The notes under the pieces were generated by a model. That model worked only from the letters and a program-made list of their open reading frames with translations. It was not told where the DNA came from and searched no databases. The translations under genes were made by a program, and so were the position numbers. Source: Alcanivorax nanhaiticus (GTDB lineage: Bacteria > Pseudomonadota > Gammaproteobacteria > Pseudomonadales > Alcanivoracaceae). Taken from it: a DNA stretch of 64,000 bases. Numbering within the stretch: the first letter of the stretch is position 1; each line of letters opens with the position of its first letter. The DNA lies in the NCBI RefSeq assembly GCF_000756665.1, contig NZ_ARXV01000009.1:1-64000 (forward strand), in the 5' to 3' direction. Shown here one piece after another: positions 53,030 to 64,000 of this stretch.

Positions 53030-53560
53030 TTATTCGGTGATTGAAACGTTACTGGCGCGCTCTACCCAGCCGTCACGACCATCCGGAACGATTTCAACAA
53101 GACTGACTTTGGCTTCGGACACCTCTTTGACCCGGCCGAAGTTTTTCCCCATATAACTGCCCGGGCGTACCCGAGTTACCGCGCCAGACGGATCAGAGAC
53201 CAAAGCCTGCAGCGGCTCCCCTGGGCGGGAAATAGTACCAACCATTCTCAAGGCATCCAGCGAGAAACGTTCCAAGTACTCCTTCGGCCGCCCCATATCT
53301 GGCTCTACTTTTCGACCATCAGGCACAGCGATCAACTGCTGATCCACTGGGGGACTGAACGGCGAGCGCAGTTGATGTGCGGCATATGCATAAGATGCGA
53401 CCGGCTTGAATTCCGGCGGCGGCTCAATTCGTCCACGAGGGCGAGCCTTGATCTCCTCCAGGCGAGCATCGAGCTGAGCCAGATTTGCCCCGGAACTACA
53501 GCCGCCCAGCAGAAACAGCGGCAGAAGCATGACGGGTAGCAACAATATATTTTTCATCAT
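53030..53560 (-). CDS. pilP: Type IV pilus assembly lipoprotein PilP
   Basis: An inner-membrane-anchored lipoprotein that links PilNO to the PilQ secretin. The 176-aa product has the lipobox LLGGC, a Pro-rich disordered linker (RPRGRIEPPPEFKPVASYAY) and the beta domain LDALRMVGTISRPGEPLQALVSDP and RVRPGSYMGKNFGRV. It is five bases from pilO and 20 from pilQ. Confidence 0.95.
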   Translation of the reverse strand: MMKNILLLPVMLLPLFLLGGCSSGANLAQLDARLEEIKARPRGRIEPPPEFKPVASYAYAAHQLRSPFSPPVDQQLIAVPDGRKVEPDMGRPKEYLERFSLDALRMVGTISRPGEPLQALVSDPSGAVTRVRPGSYMGKNFGRVKEVSEAKVSLVEIVPDGRDGWVERASNVSITE

Positions 53561-53565
53561 ACCTC

Positions 53566-54226
53566 CTATTTCTTGGCCGATGTGGATTTAGCACCAAGAG
53601 CCGAATCCTTGCTGGAGTAGCGGTACGTTTTTGCCGTGATATCCAAGTAAAGCAACCCAAGCTCCGCAAGAGAACCATCCCCTTGACCTGGCCTGGTCAC
53701 GGTAAAATCATGGAGTGTAACAATACGAGGCAACGCCGCGACTCCCGACACAAACGACCCAAAGCTGTGAAAGTCACCGATCACTCGGACCTGGATAGGA
53801 AGCTCCACATAGAACTCCTTCGCCACCTCATCCCGGAGCTCAATTTTTTCAAACTCGAGGCCGCTACCCAGACCGGTATGGGTAATATCCTCAAGCAATC
53901 CCGGCACCTCGGTATCCTTTGGCAACTGCTTGAGCAGTGCACCAAATGTCTGCTCCATCTCTGCCAGCTGCTTACGAAATTGATCCAAGTTGTGAGCCTC
54001 GAATGCTTTTTTCTCGAAAGATTGCAGTTGGGTCTGCTCATCCCGCTGCTGTCGCTCTAGCGAAACATACAAATCTTGAATGGAAAGGAAATAACCAAGC
54101 CCAAGCACCAGCACCAGCACCAGGACAGCGGCGAACACCTTGATCGGGCCGGGCCAGCTGCCGACATTTTCGAAATCCAGGCTGTTCAACTGATCGACCA
54201 GCTCCCCCAGATCCATATTTTTCAAC

Positions 54227-54240
<14 letters not shown>
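53566..54240 (-). CDS. pilO: Type IV pilus inner membrane protein PilO
   Basis: It pairs with PilN in the alignment complex. The 224-aa product has a cytoplasmic N-terminus (MDLGELVDQLNSLDFENVGSWP), one transmembrane helix (about 31-49, VFAAVLVLVLVLGLGYFL), a coiled coil (LERQQRDEQTQLQSFEKKAF) and the ferredoxin-like periplasmic domain. Its start overlaps the pilN end by 14 bases, indicating coupling. Confidence 0.95.
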
Positions 54241-55884
<1,644 letters not shown>

Positions 55885-55975
55885 TTATTATTGAAGTGTT
55901 TTTTCTTGCTAAAGATACACTTACAGGTTTTTTATGTCGAATTACTTTAGGTGTAAGTAATAGCAGAACAGATAT

Positions 55976-56005
55976 TAGATCACAACAACCTTTCCACCAT
56001 ATAAT
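55976..56005 (+). promoter_or_regulatory. Candidate promoter of ponA
   Basis: A perfect TATAAT -10 at 56000-56005; the -35 region (near TAGATC) is weak. The start point would lie about 55 bases before the ponA ATG. The rest of the 199-base pilM-ponA gap is AT-rich but shows no other clear signal. Confidence 0.4.
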
Positions 56006-56065
56006 GATCCACTTCACGGGCCGGCTAGGCCTTTCTACCGATCCCAGCCAGTAGTTGCCGAAAAC

Positions 56066-58645
56066 ATGCGTTTACCCACCTGGACTCGAATCCTCCTTCT
56101 CCTCACCACCGCTGGCGCAGGAGGCGGGCTGCTTGTACTTGCGGCCACCTACCTTTATCTGGCACCCCAATTACCCCCTGCCAGCCAGATTCGCGAGGTC
56201 GAATACCAGATCCCGTTACGCATTTACAGTCGGGATATGAAGCTTATTTCAGAATATGGCGAAAAACGCCGCCAGCCAGTTTCCTATGAGCAACTCCCTG
56301 AACAGCTGGTACAGGCAGTACTTGCCGCCGAAGACGAACGCTTCTTTAGCCACAACGGTGTGGACCTGAAAGGCTTGCTGCGGGCGGCCGTTGAACTGGC
56401 ACGTTATCGAGAAATCCGTTCCGGCGGCTCCACCATCACCATGCAGGTGGCTCGTAACTTCTTCCTAGACCGGGAACAGCGTTTTCTACGCAAATTCAAC
56501 GAAATTGTGCTCGCCATCCAGATCGAAAGAGTACTCAGCAAACAGGAGATCCTGGAGCTATACCTGAACAAGATCTACCTTGGACACCGCTCCTATGGCG
56601 CTGAAGCCGCTGCGCAAGTGTACTACGGCAAATCCATCAGCGACCTCAGCGTGGCACAACTGGCCATGATTGCCGGCCTCCCCAAGGCCCCTTCAGCCTA
56701 CAACCCAATCACCAACCCGGAGCGGGCACTGGTTCGTCGAAACTGGATTCTTTTCCGCATGGAAGAAACCGGCGCACTCTCACACGAGGAACGCCTTGCC
56801 GCCCAGAAAGACCCTGTCACCGCGCGCTTTCATGCCGCACGCCCCGAGGTGGACGGCGCCTACTTTGCAGAAATGGTGCGCCTGCAGGCCATGGAACTGG
56901 TCAGCGAAGATCTCTATACCGCGGGTATCAGAATCATTACCACTCTGGACAGCGACCGACAGACCGCCGCAGTGAATGCGTTACGGGAGGGCCTGCACAG
57001 CTACGATGAACGGCATGGCTATCGAGGCCCCTTGGCAGAGCGCGACATCAGCGAACTCCCGTCCCTCCCAGAAATCAGCAGCGCCGAGACGGAAGCCGCA
57101 CCTGAGACGGACGCACCTGCCCCCCAGGATGAAGAAGTCGTCGAGAAAACCATTACCGGCCAGGATCCGGACATTGCCGCCTGGGCCTCCCTGATCCAGG
57201 ATCAAACCCGGATCGGCCCACTGAACCCGGCAATTGTCACCGCCATTACCGATAAAAGCGCAGATGTTCTATTCCGCGACGGAAAACGTGCACAACTGGC
57301 ATGGGACGATATCCGCTGGGCACGCAAACACATCAATGACAAATATGTGGGCGAAGAGCCCTCCAAGACCAGCCAGGTCCTGACACCAGGCCATGTCATC
57401 TATGTACGCCCAGCAGGCAGCGGCGAGACGCGTCGCTGGCGACTGGCTCAGCTTCCCCGAGCGCAATCTGCACTGGTCTCTCTCAATCCGGATAACGGCG
57501 CCATTGAGGCCATGCAGGGGGGCTACAGCTTCTCCGTCTCCAACTTCAATCGAGCCGTTCAAAGCAAGCGACAAGCCGGATCCGTCTTTAAACCCTTTGT
57601 CTATACTTCTGCTCTGGAAAACGGCTTCACCCCAGCCTCCATCATTAACGATGCACCGGTGGTGTTTGACGATGAGAAGCTGGAAACCGCCTGGCGGCCC
57701 ACCGGGGCCAGCGGCAAGTTTTACGGCCCCACCCGCATGCGCGAAGCGCTATATCGCTCTCTGAATCTGGTGTCTATTCGCATCCTGCGCCAGATTGGCA
57801 TCAGCCAGGCCATGGGCACTCTGGACCGCTTCGGCCTGCCCACTGACACTTTCCAGCGAGATCTGTCCCTGGCACTGGGCAGCGCCAGCGTCACTCCCAT
57901 GGAGATCGCCACCGCCTATAGCATTTTTGCCAACGGGGGTTACCGGGTATCACCCTGGGGCATCCTTAGCATTGAGAAGGAAAATGGCGACGTACTCTGG
58001 AAAGCCCCTGAAACCGTGCTATGCGAGAAACAGGATTGCCAGCAGGCGGAGGCCAGCCCCATCCCCGAACCGCCCTCCCTTGATGAGGCCCTGGGTAGCG
58101 AAGACGACTTTGACACCGCGGATACAGACAACGATCACATCGTGATTCAGCCCGGCCCCGTGATGGCACCCCGGGTTCTGGACGCCCGCATTGCATGGCT
58201 GATGAACTCCATGCTCCAGGACGTGGTACGCCGCGGCACAGGGCACCTTGCCAACTCACTGGGACGCCGCGATCTGGCCGGCAAGACCGGCACCACCAAT
58301 GATCAGGTAGACGCCTGGTTCTCTGGCTACTCCCCTGAACTGGTAGCAACCGTCTGGGTCGGGTTTGACAACCCCTCCACGCTGGGCTGGGGCGAATATG
58401 GCGGCAAGGCCGCACTCCCTATCTGGATGAGTTACATGGGGCCGGCCCTGAAGGGCGTACCGGATCGACAGATGGAGCAACCCAGTGGCATCACCACCGT
58501 CCGCATCAACCCGGAAAGCGGGCTGCTGGCTCGTCCACAGAACCCGGACAGTATCACTGAGTACTTTATCGAAAATCAGCTCCCCGACCTGGAGCCCCCG
58601 CTGGGTCTGGCCGGCGGCAACAGCGCCCCGGAGCAGATATTCTAA
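56066..58645 (+). CDS. ponA: Penicillin-binding protein 1A
   Basis: A bifunctional murein synthase. The 859-aa product has an N-terminal membrane anchor (about 8-30), a GT51 glycosyltransferase domain (EDERFFSHNGVDLKGLLRA; GGSTITMQVARNFFL; KIYLGHRSYGAEAAAQVYYG), an inserted OB-like domain (about 370-450) typical of PBP1A, and the transpeptidase with SVFK (Ser506), SLN and KTGTTNDQVDAWF. Divergent from pilM as in Pseudomonas. An acidic insertion with low-complexity (about 325-365, SSAETEAAPETDAPAPQDEE) joins the first two parts. Confidence 0.97.
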   Translation: MRLPTWTRILLLLTTAGAGGGLLVLAATYLYLAPQLPPASQIREVEYQIPLRIYSRDMKLISEYGEKRRQPVSYEQLPEQLVQAVLAAEDERFFSHNGVDLKGLLRAAVELARYREIRSGGSTITMQVARNFFLDREQRFLRKFNEIVLAIQIERVLSKQEILELYLNKIYLGHRSYGAEAAAQVYYGKSISDLSVAQLAMIAGLPKAPSAYNPITNPERALVRRNWILFRMEETGALSHEERLAAQKDPVTARFHAARPEVDGAYFAEMVRLQAMELVSEDLYTAGIRIITTLDSDRQTAAVNALREGLHSYDERHGYRGPLAERDISELPSLPEISSAETEAAPETDAPAPQDEEVVEKTITGQDPDIAAWASLIQDQTRIGPLNPAIVTAITDKSADVLFRDGKRAQLAWDDIRWARKHINDKYVGEEPSKTSQVLTPGHVIYVRPAGSGETRRWRLAQLPRAQSALVSLNPDNGAIEAMQGGYSFSVSNFNRAVQSKRQAGSVFKPFVYTSALENGFTPASIINDAPVVFDDEKLETAWRPTGASGKFYGPTRMREALYRSLNLVSIRILRQIGISQAMGTLDRFGLPTDTFQRDLSLALGSASVTPMEIATAYSIFANGGYRVSPWGILSIEKENGDVLWKAPETVLCEKQDCQQAEASPIPEPPSLDEALGSEDDFDTADTDNDHIVIQPGPVMAPRVLDARIAWLMNSMLQDVVRRGTGHLANSLGRRDLAGKTGTTNDQVDAWFSGYSPELVATVWVGFDNPSTLGWGEYGGKAALPIWMSYMGPALKGVPDRQMEQPSGITTVRINPESGLLARPQNPDSITEYFIENQLPDLEPPLGLAGGNSAPEQIF

Positions 58646-58684
58646 CGCTGGCTCCCTGACGCCCGATGCCGAACGTAAAGGCAT

Positions 58685-58714
58685 AAAAAAACCGCCCCAC
58701 AGGGCGGTTTTTTT
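58685..58714. terminator. Bidirectional terminator between ponA and the malic enzyme gene
   Basis: Stem AACCGCCC / GGGCGGTT with a 4-base loop CACA, A-run on the left and T-run on the right; the two genes converge here. Confidence 0.9.
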
Positions 58715-58747
58715 CGTCAGGCGCCTGAACTCAAGCTTCCGGCACCA

Positions 58748-60022
58748 TCACAACTCAGGGAAAATCTCATCCAGTGAGTTGAGCGGATAGTGCGATGGGT
58801 ACCCCTTGCGGGCCACACCACAGTCCACAGCAGCCTTCGCCACCGCCGCCGACACCTTGCCGAGCAGGCGCGGGTCGTTGGGCTTGGGAATGATGTAATC
58901 CGGACCGAAGGTCAACGGCTCGCCACCGTAGGCGTCCAGCACCTCTTGCGGCGGCGCGGTACGCACCAGCTCAGCAATCGCATGCACCGCAGCGATCTTC
59001 ATTTCCTCGGTAATGGAGGTTGAACGCACATCCAGCGCCCCACGGAACATGTACGGGAAGCACAGCACATTGTTCACCTGGTTAGGGAAGTCGGAACGGC
59101 CTGTCGCCACAATCGCGTCTGCACGAGCAGCCTTGGCAACCTCCGGACGAATTTCCGGATCCGGGTTAGCCAAGGCAAAGATAATGGGCTTGTCTGCCAT
59201 CTTCTTGACCATTTCCGGCGTCAGCGTGTCTGGCCCGGAAACCCCGATAAACACATCGGCACCGTCGATAGCATCATCGAGGGTACGCTTGGGTGTGTCG
59301 TTAGCCAGCGCAGCCTTGTACTGGTTCAGGTCATCGCGACGACTGTGAATGACCCCCTTGCGATCCAACACCAGGATGTTTTCCTTACGGGCACCCATCT
59401 CGATCAAAAGACGTACGGACGCCACACCGGCGGCACCGGCACCGACACACACCACCTTGATGTCTTCGATGCGCTTTTTCTGGATCTCGAGTGCATTGAT
59501 CAGGCCCGCGCCCACGACAATGGCAGTACCGTGCTGGTCATCATGGAAAACTGGCACATCGCACAGCTCCTTGAGGATCCGCTCGATCTCAAAGCATTCC
59601 GGTGCACGGATATCTTCCAGGTTGATACCACCAAAGGTACGGTGAATTCGTACCACCGTATCGATGAATGCCTGGGAATCCTCTGCGTCCACCTCGATAT
59701 CAAACACATCGATACCGGCAAACAACTTGAACAGAATGCCTTTGCCTTCCATCACCGGCTTGGACGCCAGGGCCCCCAGATTACCCAACCCGAGAATCGC
59801 CGTGCCATCACTGATGACCGCCACCAGATTGCCCTTGGAGGTAAACCGGTATGCCAGCTCCGGCTCCCGCGCAATCTCGCGCACCGGCTCTGCCACACCC
59901 GGGCTGTAGGCCAGACTCAAGTCACGGCTGGTCGCCGCCGGCTTGGTCACCTCAACACTGATTTTCCCGGGACGCGGCTTGGCGTGATATTCCAGAGCCG
60001 CTGTTTTCAAATCCTCGGACAT
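58748..60022 (-). CDS. maeB: NADP-type malic enzyme, short form without phosphotransacetylase domain
   Basis: It oxidatively decarboxylates malate to pyruvate with NAD(P), giving NADPH and linking the TCA cycle to pyruvate. The 424-aa product has the malic N-terminal domain ([16 protein letters not shown], with Tyr), the catalytic Lys-containing [54 protein letters not shown] and NAD-binding [17 protein letters not shown]. coli MaeB has an extra C-terminal PTA domain that is absent here. The cofactor preference (NAD or NADP) is not certain from sequence. Confidence 0.9.
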   Translation of the reverse strand: MSEDLKTAALEYHAKPRPGKISVEVTKPAATSRDLSLAYSPGVAEPVREIAREPELAYRFTSKGNLVAVISDGTAILGLGNLGALASKPVMEGKGILFKLFAGIDVFDIEVDAEDSQAFIDTVVRIHRTFGGINLEDIRAPECFEIERILKELCDVPVFHDDQHGTAIVVGAGLINALEIQKKRIEDIKVVCVGAGAAGVASVRLLIEMGARKENILVLDRKGVIHSRRDDLNQYKAALANDTPKRTLDDAIDGADVFIGVSGPDTLTPEMVKKMADKPIIFALANPDPEIRPEVAKAARADAIVATGRSDFPNQVNNVLCFPYMFRGALDVRSTSITEEMKIAAVHAIAELVRTAPPQEVLDAYGGEPLTFGPDYIIPKPNDPRLLGKVSAAVAKAAVDCGVARKGYPSHYPLNSLDEIFPEL

Positions 60023-60076
60023 GGTGGTCTCCGCTGGTCCCTAAGAGGGATATACACTGTGTACGCAAGGTCAGAA

Positions 60077-60107
60077 TGCAAAAAGCACCCAAAGGGTGCT
60101 TTTTGCA
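60077..60107 (-). terminator. Terminator of rpmE
   Basis: A 14-bp perfect palindromic stem TGCAAAAAGCACCC / GGGTGCTTTTTGCA with loop AAA; it includes the U-run on the minus strand. It lies 27 bases past the rpmE stop. Confidence 0.88.
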
Positions 60108-60133
60108 GGTCATGCTAACGCGAAGAGAAGCTA

Positions 60134-60352
60134 TCAGCCTTTCTTGCTGCGCATCACACCGAAACGCTGCTTGAACTTGTCGATCTGACCACCGGTGTCA
60201 GCCTGCTTCTGCTTGCCAGTGTAGAACGGGTGGCATGCAGAGCACACGTCCAGAGACATGTCGCCAGCACGGGTAGAACGGGTCTCGATCACGTTGCCAC
60301 AGCTACAGGTATAGGTAGCTGCCTGGTAGTCGGGATGGATTTCTGCTTTCAT
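60134..60352 (-). CDS. rpmE: Ribosomal protein L31 (zinc-binding form)
   Basis: A 72-aa bacterial L31: [20 protein letters not shown], then [15 protein letters not shown]. The cysteine pairs CSC and CSAC identify the zinc-binding (C+) paralogue. The longer frame upstream of 60352 has no family support. It is divergent from priA as in Pseudomonas; a 153-base gap lies between them. Confidence 0.96.
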   Translation of the reverse strand: MKAEIHPDYQAATYTCSCGNVIETRSTRAGDMSLDVCSACHPFYTGKQKQADTGGQIDKFKQRFGVMRSKKG

Positions 60353-60505
60353 GGTCTTGCTCCGGGTATGTGTCGCTTCCTGCCTCTCCGACAGGCACCA
60401 CACGGCTTGCGTCTGAAAAAAAGAAGGCGAATCATAGCAGCTTGGCTCCAATCCGCAAGCGCCGTAGCACTGTGGTCTCAGAACCACCCAACACCAGGAA
60501 CCCCC

Positions 60506-62680
60506 GTGCCAGCCCGACCCACTCTGCAAATCGCCCTGCCCGTGCCGCTTCCAGGGTGCTTCGACTACCTCTATCAAGGCAATGAGCCGCTCCAGCAAGG
60601 CTGTCGGGTGCAGGTTTCCTTCGGCCAGCGCACCTTGATCGGCATTGTCCATGGTCATGGCCACAGCGACTACCCGAAACTTAAACCCATCAAGACGGTA
60701 CTGGACACTAGTCCGGTCATACCCGCAGAACTGTATGCATTATGTGAAAGAGCCGCCCGTTACTACCACTATCCACTGGGCGAGGTGCTCAATGACGCGC
60801 TGCCTGCACTGCTTCGCCAGGGCAACGATCCCGAAGCCAGTCAGGAGAAGCGCTGGCAACTGACAGAACGGGGCCAGCACGTTCAAGACGAGCAAGTCAG
60901 TCGCGCACCTCGCCAACGTGAAGCACTGCAGATCCTCCGCGAGCACCCCAAAGGGCTGAGCAGCGCCATGCTCGGCGCTCTGGAAGTCAGCCCACAGGCC
61001 CTGAGCAGCCTGCGCGACAAGGGATGGGCCGAGCAAATCCTGCTCGAGCCCCCTATAACCACCCCCAAGGAGGTGCTCGCAGAGCCCCCATTACCCGCCA
61101 ACGGGGAACAGCGCGCAGCAATCCACGCCATCCAGGACAGCAACGGCTTTACCCCTTTTCTGCTTGATGGCGTCACCGGCAGCGGCAAGACGGAAGTGTA
61201 CCTGCAGGCCATGACACCGGTACTGGCTGCAGGCAAACAGGTACTGGTATTGGTGCCTGAAATTGGCCTGACTCCACAAACGGTGCAACGTTTCCGCCAG
61301 CGATTCTCCGCTCCTGTAGTAACCCTGCACTCCGGCCTCACCGATCGTGAACGACTGGACAACTGGCTGGCCGCCCGGGACGGCAAGGCCCGCATCATTA
61401 TCGGCACCCGCTCCGCCATCTTTACCCCGCTGGCCAATCCGGGGCTGATCATTGTCGACGAAGCCCACGACAGCTCCCTGAAGCAACAGGACGGTTTCCG
61501 CTATCACGCCCGGGACCTGGCCACCTGGCGCGCTCAGAGCCTGGATATCCCGGTGGTACTGGGCAGCGCCACCCCGTCATTGGAAACCCTGCAATTAGCC
61601 CGCGACGGACGTTTTAGCTGGCTGAAACTGTCTCGCCGCGCCACCGAGCAACAACGCCCGCACATCGAAATCCTCGACGCCACCCTGGCGCCGCCCAACC
61701 AACCGTTGCTACCCACTTCGCTGCAAGCCATCAAACAGTGCGTCAGCGACGGCAATCAGGCACTGGTATTCATCAACCGGCGAGGCTACGCCCCAATGAT
61801 CCTCTGCGGGGACTGTGGCTGGCAGGCAGAATGCAAGCGCTGCGACAGTTTTCTCACCTGGCACCGCAGCGAGAACAGCTTGCGCTGCCATCACTGCGAC
61901 AGCCAGCAGCGAGTGCCCGCTCGTTGCCCGGAGTGCGGCTCCAGCGCCATTCACGAAGCCGGTAGCGGCACAGAGAAGCTCACCGAACTGCTGGAACAAT
62001 CGCTACCGGTCTCGGTGATCCGGGTAGACCGCGATGCCACCCGCCGCAAAGGCGAGCTGGACAGCAAACTGGCGACCATTCGCAAGGGCGAACCCGCAGT
62101 ACTGGTCGGCACCCAGATGCTTGCCAAGGGCCACCACTTCCCCAAACTGGCTCTGGTCGTCATCCTCGACATGGACGCAGGCTTTCTCAGCGCCGACTTT
62201 CGTGGCCCGGAACAGGCTGCACAGCTACTATTACAGGTAGCCGGGCGCAGCGGCCGGGAGGGCAAGGGCCGGGTATTGCTGCAGTCCAGACACCCGGATC
62301 ACCAGCTCTTGCAACTGGCCGCCAGTGGCGACTACCCCGCCCTAGCCAGCGCACTGCTGGAGGAACGTCGCATGGCCGCGCTTCCGCCCTTCGGGCACTT
62401 GGCCCTGTTTCGCTGCGAGGCCATGACCCTGGGCAATGCCATGAACTTCCTGCAAGAACTGGCCATACAGCAAATCGCTCCCGGCGTGAACGTGCTCGGC
62501 CCTGTGCCTGCCCCCATGGAAAAACGCGCAGGCCGCTATCGTGCCCAGCTGCTGCTGCAAAGCCCGCAACGGGCCCCGTTACATCAAACCCTGGAACAGC
62601 TGCTCGCTACCGCCCGCAGCCTGCCCCAGGGACGCCAATGCCGCTGGCATGTGGATGTGGACCCGATCGATATGCTTTAA
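60506..62680 (+). CDS. priA: Primosomal protein N' (replication restart helicase PriA)
   Basis: It reloads the replicative helicase at stalled forks. The 724-aa product has the DNA-binding N-terminus ([19 protein letters not shown]), Walker [17 protein letters not shown], the DEAH box VDEAHD, a zinc-binding insertion with [25 protein letters not shown] and CPECGS, and helicase motifs V-VI ([23 protein letters not shown]). A GTG start at 60506 with AGGA six bases upstream fits the family; the frame is open for 92 further codons without support. A type D repeat follows seven bases after the stop. Confidence 0.95.
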   Translation: MPARPTLQIALPVPLPGCFDYLYQGNEPLQQGCRVQVSFGQRTLIGIVHGHGHSDYPKLKPIKTVLDTSPVIPAELYALCERAARYYHYPLGEVLNDALPALLRQGNDPEASQEKRWQLTERGQHVQDEQVSRAPRQREALQILREHPKGLSSAMLGALEVSPQALSSLRDKGWAEQILLEPPITTPKEVLAEPPLPANGEQRAAIHAIQDSNGFTPFLLDGVTGSGKTEVYLQAMTPVLAAGKQVLVLVPEIGLTPQTVQRFRQRFSAPVVTLHSGLTDRERLDNWLAARDGKARIIIGTRSAIFTPLANPGLIIVDEAHDSSLKQQDGFRYHARDLATWRAQSLDIPVVLGSATPSLETLQLARDGRFSWLKLSRRATEQQRPHIEILDATLAPPNQPLLPTSLQAIKQCVSDGNQALVFINRRGYAPMILCGDCGWQAECKRCDSFLTWHRSENSLRCHHCDSQQRVPARCPECGSSAIHEAGSGTEKLTELLEQSLPVSVIRVDRDATRRKGELDSKLATIRKGEPAVLVGTQMLAKGHHFPKLALVVILDMDAGFLSADFRGPEQAAQLLLQVAGRSGREGKGRVLLQSRHPDHQLLQLAASGDYPALASALLEERRMAALPPFGHLALFRCEAMTLGNAMNFLQELAIQQIAPGVNVLGPVPAPMEKRAGRYRAQLLLQSPQRAPLHQTLEQLLATARSLPQGRQCRWHVDVDPIDML

Positions 62681-62686
62681 AAGATG

Positions 62687-62846
62687 GTTTTTACCACAGA
62701 GGGCACAGAGATCACGGAGGAAAAACAATAGCGTCCGAAGGCTGTCTGCCCGACCGGCAAGCTCCGAGCCCTTGACCAGAAGCTTGCCTCTTCTAACTGA
62801 TGACGATTTTATCTCAGTGATCTCTCTGCCCTCTGTGGTAAAAAAC
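62687..62846. repeat. Nonamer hairpin element, type D, copy 2
   Basis: Left arm 62687-62725: TTTTTACCACAGAG-GGCACAGAG-ATCACGGAG-GAAAAAC; right arm 62806-62846 on the other strand: TTTTTACCACAGAG-GGCAGAGAG-ATCACTGAG-ATAAAAT. The unit is 9 bases. The loop of about 80 bases has no gene. It starts seven bases after the priA stop and ends about 70 bases before argS. Confidence 0.87.
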
Positions 62847-62917
62847 AGCCTTACCCATGCGCCCAGCGACCTTTTCCCGTACAATCGCCGGCCAGTTAAA
62901 CGGCCCCGACGGACCCC

Positions 62918-64000
62918 ATGAAAGAACGCCTGATTTCCCTGATTGAAGCAGCCCTCGACACACTGATTGCCGACGGCACCTTGCCCCCCGACGCCAAGCG
63001 TCCGGTGCAAATTGACCGTACCAAGGACAAGAGCCACGGCGACTTCGCCACCAATATCGCCCTGATGCTGGCCAAACCGGCCGGCATGAAACCCCGCGAT
63101 TTGGCCGAAAAGGTGATTGCGGCCCTGCCGGAAGACAATGCCGTCGCCAAGACCGAGATCGCTGGCCCCGGTTTCATCAACTTCTTTCAGGCCAGCGACT
63201 GGCTGAACAGCCTGCTGGACAAGGCACTGGCGGACGAGCACCTGTCCGTGGCACGCCCTGAACAGGTACAGACCGTGGTGGTGGATTACTCCTCCCCCAA
63301 TCTGGCCAAGGAAATGCACGTGGGTCACCTGCGCTCCTCCATCATCGGCGACGCCGTGGTGCGCGCCCTGGAATTTCTGGGCCACAAGGTGGTTCGCCAG
63401 AACCACGTGGGCGACTGGGGCACCCAGTTCGGCATGTTGCTTGCCTATCTCGGCGAGCAGAAGGGCGAAGAAAGCGCCGCTGAACTGAGCCGCGAGCTTA
63501 GCGATCTGGAGGGCTTCTACCGGGCAGCCAAGCAACGCTTCGACGAATCCGAAGAGTTCGCCACCCGCGCCCGCAGCCTGGTGGTAAAACTGCAGGCCGG
63601 CGATGAGGAGTGCCTGAAACTCTGGCGGGAATTCAACACTGTATCACTGAGCCACTGCCAGGCAGTCTATGACCGACTCGGCGTCAGCCTGACTGCTGAA
63701 GACGTGCGCGGTGAAAGCGCCTACAACGACGACCTCTCGCAGGTCGTCGCCGACCTGGATGCCAAGGGGCTGCTCAGCGAAGACCAGGGCGCCCAGTGCG
63801 TCTTTATGGACGAGTACAAGAACAAGGAAGGCGACCCGCTGCCAGTGATTGTGCAGAAAGCCGATGGAGGCTACCTGTATGCCACCACCGATCTGGCTGC
63901 CCTGCGTTACCGAGCCGGCACCCTGGGCGCCGACCGCATGCTCTACTTTGTCGACCAACGCCAGGCCCTGCATTTTCAGCAGATGTTCAGCCTTTCCAAA
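62918..64000 (+). CDS. argS: Arginyl-tRNA synthetase (3' end outside window)
   Basis: It charges tRNA-Arg with arginine. The frame is open to the right edge (361 codons), so the C-terminus is missing. Seen: the additional N-terminal domain (about 1-115, [20 protein letters not shown]), the HIGH-like signature in [35 protein letters not shown] and [15 protein letters not shown]. It starts at 62918 behind GGA-rich sequence; a TACAAT 33 bases upstream may be its -10. Position after priA matches Pseudomonas. Confidence 0.95.
   Translation, partial: MKERLISLIEAALDTLIADGTLPPDAKRPVQIDRTKDKSHGDFATNIALMLAKPAGMKPRDLAEKVIAALPEDNAVAKTEIAGPGFINFFQASDWLNSLLDKALADEHLSVARPEQVQTVVVDYSSPNLAKEMHVGHLRSSIIGDAVVRALEFLGHKVVRQNHVGDWGTQFGMLLAYLGEQKGEESAAELSRELSDLEGFYRAAKQRFDESEEFATRARSLVVKLQAGDEECLKLWREFNTVSLSHCQAVYDRLGVSLTAEDVRGESAYNDDLSQVVADLDAKGLLSEDQGAQCVFMDEYKNKEGDPLPVIVQKADGGYLYATTDLAALRYRAGTLGADRMLYFVDQRQALHFQQMFSLSK

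Noticed and set aside
60230-60505. N-terminal extension of priA
   Set aside because: It overlaps rpmE antisense, has no family match, and the GTG at 60506 has a good ribosome-binding site and family-like N-terminus.

Overview
The window looks like core chromosome of a marine gammaproteobacterium. Gene order follows two conserved blocks known from Pseudomonas and E. coli, and protein sequences plus gene content suggest an Alcanivorax-like organism. That genus-level guess is inference; no search was run. No rRNA, tRNA, CRISPR, prophage or insertion-sequence gene was recognised.

Layout. 1-2400: the tail of a large exported repeat protein and a small exported protein. 2800-21700: the purA/hfl/hfq/miaA/mutL/amiB/tsaE/nnr block on the minus strand, then queG, orn, rsgA, rhdA and psd. 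Together these cover purine synthesis, membrane protease control, RNA chaperone and tRNA modification, mismatch repair, cell-wall amidase, metabolite repair and phosphatidylethanolamine synthesis. 21800-28500: more variable genes (a PhaC-fold hydrolase, a GT9 glycosyltransferase, two exported phosphatases). 28700-33600: a bioBFHCD biotin operon with divergent comF. 34400-40300: accessory genes (an exported beta-rich protein, a ComB-like phosphatase, acyl-CoA dehydrogenase, desaturase, two exported unknowns, phhB, a hotdog protein). 40400-55900: the pilMNOPQ-aroK-aroB-damX-gltB-gltD-hemE block on the minus strand. 56000-64000: ponA, malic enzyme, rpmE, priA and a partial argS.

The least expected feature is between the genes. 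At least eleven intergenic sites carry hairpin elements whose arms are tandem 7-mers (9-mers in one type). Four unrelated sequence types (A: CGAGTNN; B: ACAGTNA; C: TCKGACG; D: a 9-mer like NNCACAGAG) share one design: short tandem units in one arm, their reverse complement in the other, and arms that differ by whole units. Some sit inside a second, REP-like palindrome. They lie just 3' of genes, are absent from divergent promoter gaps, punctuate three of four junctions of the biotin operon, and in three genes overlap the stop codon. No mobilising gene is visible. This is the best candidate here for an undescribed system.

Start codons were chosen by family N-termini, ribosome-binding sites and overlaps, and differ from the longest open frame for many genes.
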